From an uncultured Collinsella sp. (GTDB lineage: Bacteria; Actinomycetota; Coriobacteriia; Coriobacteriales; Coriobacteriaceae), in contig CAKUEU010000019.1 in assembly GCA_934646865.1 (NCBI GenBank), forward strand, positions 1-28,223: 28,223 bases of DNA, given 5' to 3'. Below are positions 23,075-28,223 of this stretch, one piece after another. The position numbers were made by a program, and so were the translations under genes. Each line of letters starts with the position of its first letter. The first letter of the stretch is position 1. Under the pieces are notes generated by a model, which saw nothing but the letters and a program-made list of their open reading frames with translations, was not told where the DNA came from and did no database searches.

Positions 23075-23143
23075 TACTTCGCAAAATTCAAAACCATTAG
23101 GAAACGCGAAGTAAAATATATCATCTACTTCGCGTCTTTGAAA
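23075..23143 (-). promoter_or_regulatory. Promoter and three-site operator of the AAA_14 gene
   Basis: ACGCGAAGTA (23104-23113) and TACTTCGCGT (23126-23135) form a perfect inverted repeat with a 12-base spacer. The spacer holds TATATT (- strand, 23115-23120), a good -10, with TTCAAA near 23137-23142 as a possible -35. A third half-site TACTTCGCA lies at 23075-23083, in the leader. A repressor bound here would cover the core promoter. Confidence 0.65.
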
Positions 23144-23571
23144 CATCTTAGATTTTGCGTAATAATTCCTGTCAAGCTATCGCAAGCACGACGCGGGCGA
23201 GGTTGCCCCTTCCCCTAATCGACTCTGTACGGAAGCCCGGGGTGACAGGTTTCCGCCTTGCTCGGCATCCGGGAGCCCCGTTCGAAGTCGGCGTCCTCAT
23301 CAGCTGCGACAGTCGAACCCGACTCCACGTGCACATCGCCGCCGGCAAGACGACCTTCACCACGAAAATGCAATAGCCGGGGCGCACGGTCCGTGGGCAA
23401 CCGAGCGAGGAAAATGTCCCATCAACAAAACGAGCGAGGATTCCGTCCCACGTAGAGCCCAAATCCAAGCTCCCCAAGGAACAAAATCCTCACTCGACAT
23501 CCGCATCCTCTTTAGCCTAAGTCATCGCGCAAAGCCCCTTCGGCAGCACACGGCACAGCCAAGTCACCGCA
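23144..23571. other. Non-coding stretch between carB and the AAA_14 promoter
   Basis: No convincing gene is present; short open frames here lack ribosome-binding sites and family motifs. The only structure I see is the triple 19-bp repeat at 23402-23497. Confidence 0.5.
23402..23497. repeat. Three copies of a ~19-bp CGAGYGAGGA motif
   Basis: CGAGCGAGGAAAATGTCCC (23402-23420) and CGAGCGAGGATTCCGTCCC (23431-23449) are direct repeats 29 bp apart. The third copy is inverted (23478-23497) and reads TCGAGTGAGGATTTTGTTCC on the - strand. Together they can form alternative hairpins. Confidence 0.7.
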
Positions 23572-23656
23572 GGCCGGGGCGGGGGATCGAGTTTCCCACT
23601 GAGCGACTCTGCTTGCAGCCGGAGCGAAGGGGAAACTCGGCTCCCCCGCCCCGGCC
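23572..23656. repeat. Long GC-rich palindrome with conserved loop, copy B
   Basis: The left arm (23572-23597) starts GGCCGGGGCGGGGGA and ends GAGTTTCCC; the right arm (23630-23656) is its complement except for one small indel. The loop (+ strand) starts CTGAGCGACTCTGC and ends GGAGCGAAG, matching copy A though the arms are unrelated. It lies 12 bases beyond the carB stop codon and may block read-through, but no T-run follows. Confidence 0.85.
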
Positions 23657-23668
23657 GGACAGGTCAGT

Positions 23669-26983
<3,315 letters not shown>

Positions 26984-26984
26984 G

Positions 26985-28223
26985 TTAGTTCTCCTCGGTC
27001 TCAGTCTCGGCGAAATTCCAGCCGGCAAGGCGGTCCTTCGCGGTGTCGATGTCCAGGTAGTTCTCCTCGCCGTCCATGAGTCGCGTAAAGGCGGTAAAGA
27101 GGTAGTGGGCATCGGTGGGGCCGGGCGAGGCCTCGGGGTGGTACTGGACCGAGAAGCACGGAGCGTCGAGCAGCTGGATGCCCTCGGCGGTGCCGTCGTT
27201 GAGGTTCACGTGCGTCAGGCGAATGCGGCCGAAGCGCTCGTTCATCACGACCGGCGCGATGCCGCGGCGCACCCAGGCGCGCAGGTCGCCATCGGCCGCA
27301 TGCTCGGTCTCGCCGCCGGAAAGCTCGGGGATGAGCTTGCCCAAGCTGGGGAACAGCAGACCAAAACCGTGGTTTTGCGCGGTAATCTCCACGCGACGGC
27401 TCACCAGGTTCATAACCGGCTGGTTGCCACCGCGATGACCGAACTTAAGCTTTTCCATCTGAGCGCCGCAGGCCAGGCTGATCATCTGGTGACCCAGGCA
27501 AATGCCAAAGACCGGCACCTTGCCGATCAGCTGCTGCACCTGCTCGTAGGTCTCCACCACGGCATCGGGGTCGCCGGGGCCGTTGGACAAAAAGACGCCG
27601 TCGGGATTCATGTCGAGCACCTCACTCGCGGGCGTGTCCCACGGCACGACGGTGAGGTCGCAGCCGGCGCGGACGAGACCCTCCAGAATGCCGCGCTTCA
27701 CGCCGCAGTCGTAGGCGACCACTTTGTGGCGGGCAGGAGCGGCGGCCGCGAGCGCAAAGTCATGCGTAGCGGGCAGATCGGCGGCTGCGAACTCGTGAGG
27801 CTCGGGGCAGCTCACGGTCTTGACCAGGTTCTCGCCCACCAACGTGGGTGCTGCGGCAAGACGCTCGGCGAGCTCATCGACGTCGAAGATCTCGGTCGAG
27901 ATAATGCCCATCTTGGAACCGTTGTCGCGCAGGTGACGCACCAGGGCGCGAGTATCGACGCCCTCGATGGCGACGATGCCGTGAACACGCAGATACTCCG
28001 GCACGCTGACAGCCGAGCGCCAGTTGGAAGGCGTGGCGCACATGTCGCGAACGATCATGCCGCGCATGGCCGGAGCGCTTGCGGGGCGAGCGGCGTCGCC
28101 GGGGAAGGCCGACTGAACGTCGGTCTCATCGATACCGTAATTACCGATCTGCGGATAGGTCATGGTTACGATTTGGCCGGCATAGCTCGGGTCGGTCATG
28201 ACCTCAAAGTAGCCCTCGAGCGA
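26985..28223 (-). CDS. carA: Carbamoyl-phosphate synthase small subunit (5' end outside window)
   Basis: Glutamine amidotransferase subunit that feeds ammonia to CarB. The visible ~412 residues lack only the extreme N-terminus: the frame is open to the window edge and reads [20 protein letters not shown], where the family normally has G-Y-Q-E-x-x-T-D-P-S-Y. The class I amidotransferase triad is intact: Cys in [13 protein letters not shown], and His and Glu in [11 protein letters not shown]. The junction with carB is TAA-C-ATG. Promoter and any regulation lie beyond the window. Confidence 0.95.
   Translation of the reverse strand, partial: SLEGYFEVMTDPSYAGQIVTMTYPQIGNYGIDETDVQSAFPGDAARPASAPAMRGMIVRDMCATPSNWRSAVSVPEYLRVHGIVAIEGVDTRALVRHLRDNGSKMGIISTEIFDVDELAERLAAAPTLVGENLVKTVSCPEPHEFAAADLPATHDFALAAAAPARHKVVAYDCGVKRGILEGLVRAGCDLTVVPWDTPASEVLDMNPDGVFLSNGPGDPDAVVETYEQVQQLIGKVPVFGICLGHQMISLACGAQMEKLKFGHRGGNQPVMNLVSRRVEITAQNHGFGLLFPSLGKLIPELSGGETEHAADGDLRAWVRRGIAPVVMNERFGRIRLTHVNLNDGTAEGIQLLDAPCFSVQYHPEASPGPTDAHYLFTAFTRLMDGEENYLDIDTAKDRLAGWNFAETETEEN

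Noticed and set aside
23155..23376. Short + strand frame of 73 codons near the AAA_14 promoter
   Set aside because: It would need a TTG start without a ribosome-binding site; no motif is recognised and the frame is probably chance.

Overview
The window looks like a chromosomal segment from a GC-rich actinomycete of the class Coriobacteriia, most likely Collinsella or a close relative. The grounds are the high-GC codon use, a LuxR-type regulator with a multi-pass membrane N-terminus (a hallmark of gut Coriobacteriia), a CmpB-family membrane protein, and cell-wall-anchored proteins with a Coriobacteria-style beta-helix and LxxTG signals. The assignment is inferred from protein character; no database was searched.

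Layout. 1-395 is non-coding and holds a terminator, a hairpin repeat and a regular array of six alternating 15-bp motifs. 396-4191 (-) encodes two cell-wall-anchored surface proteins that share almost the same export leader. 4407-5810 (+) is the membrane LuxR regulator. 5861-9768 (-) is a polar amino acid ABC importer (ATPase, binding lipoprotein, two permeases, in the order of the glutamate gluABCD system) followed by a cytidylate-kinase-like gene. 10151-11872 (-) holds a YqeY-like gene and a PrsA/parvulin-like foldase. 12005-13969 (-) is a lower-GC pair: an AlbA_2/HATPase regulator-like gene and an orphan PTS EIIA. 14245-17863 (-) is purF-purM-purN. 18163-19392 (+) is a CmpB-family membrane protein. 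19483-21432 (-) is purE, a class B sortase and a divergent MoaE-like gene. 21856-23067 (-) is an AAA_14/DUF4143 ATPase with a palindrome around its -10 box. 23669-28223 (-) is carB-carA, with carA cut by the window edge.

How it fits together. The housekeeping theme is nucleotide synthesis: PurF, PurN, PurM and PurE belong to the IMP route, and CarAB makes carbamoyl phosphate for pyrimidines and arginine. The amino acid importer could supply glutamate or glutamine, the nitrogen donors for PurF and CarA, but this link is only inference. The second theme is the cell surface: two LxxTG proteins, a sortase and a foldase.

The most unusual content is non-coding. At least four families of short repeats fill the gaps between genes: (i) the alternating 15-bp array; (ii) hairpins with a constant GGGGACAG-type core but entirely different, self-complementary stems; (iii) long GC-rich palindromes with a conserved loop and different stems; and (iv) a 19-bp CGAGYGAGGA motif in three copies. 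Families (ii) and (iii) share the same odd logic, a fixed centre with exchanged arms, and are my best candidates for an undescribed system.
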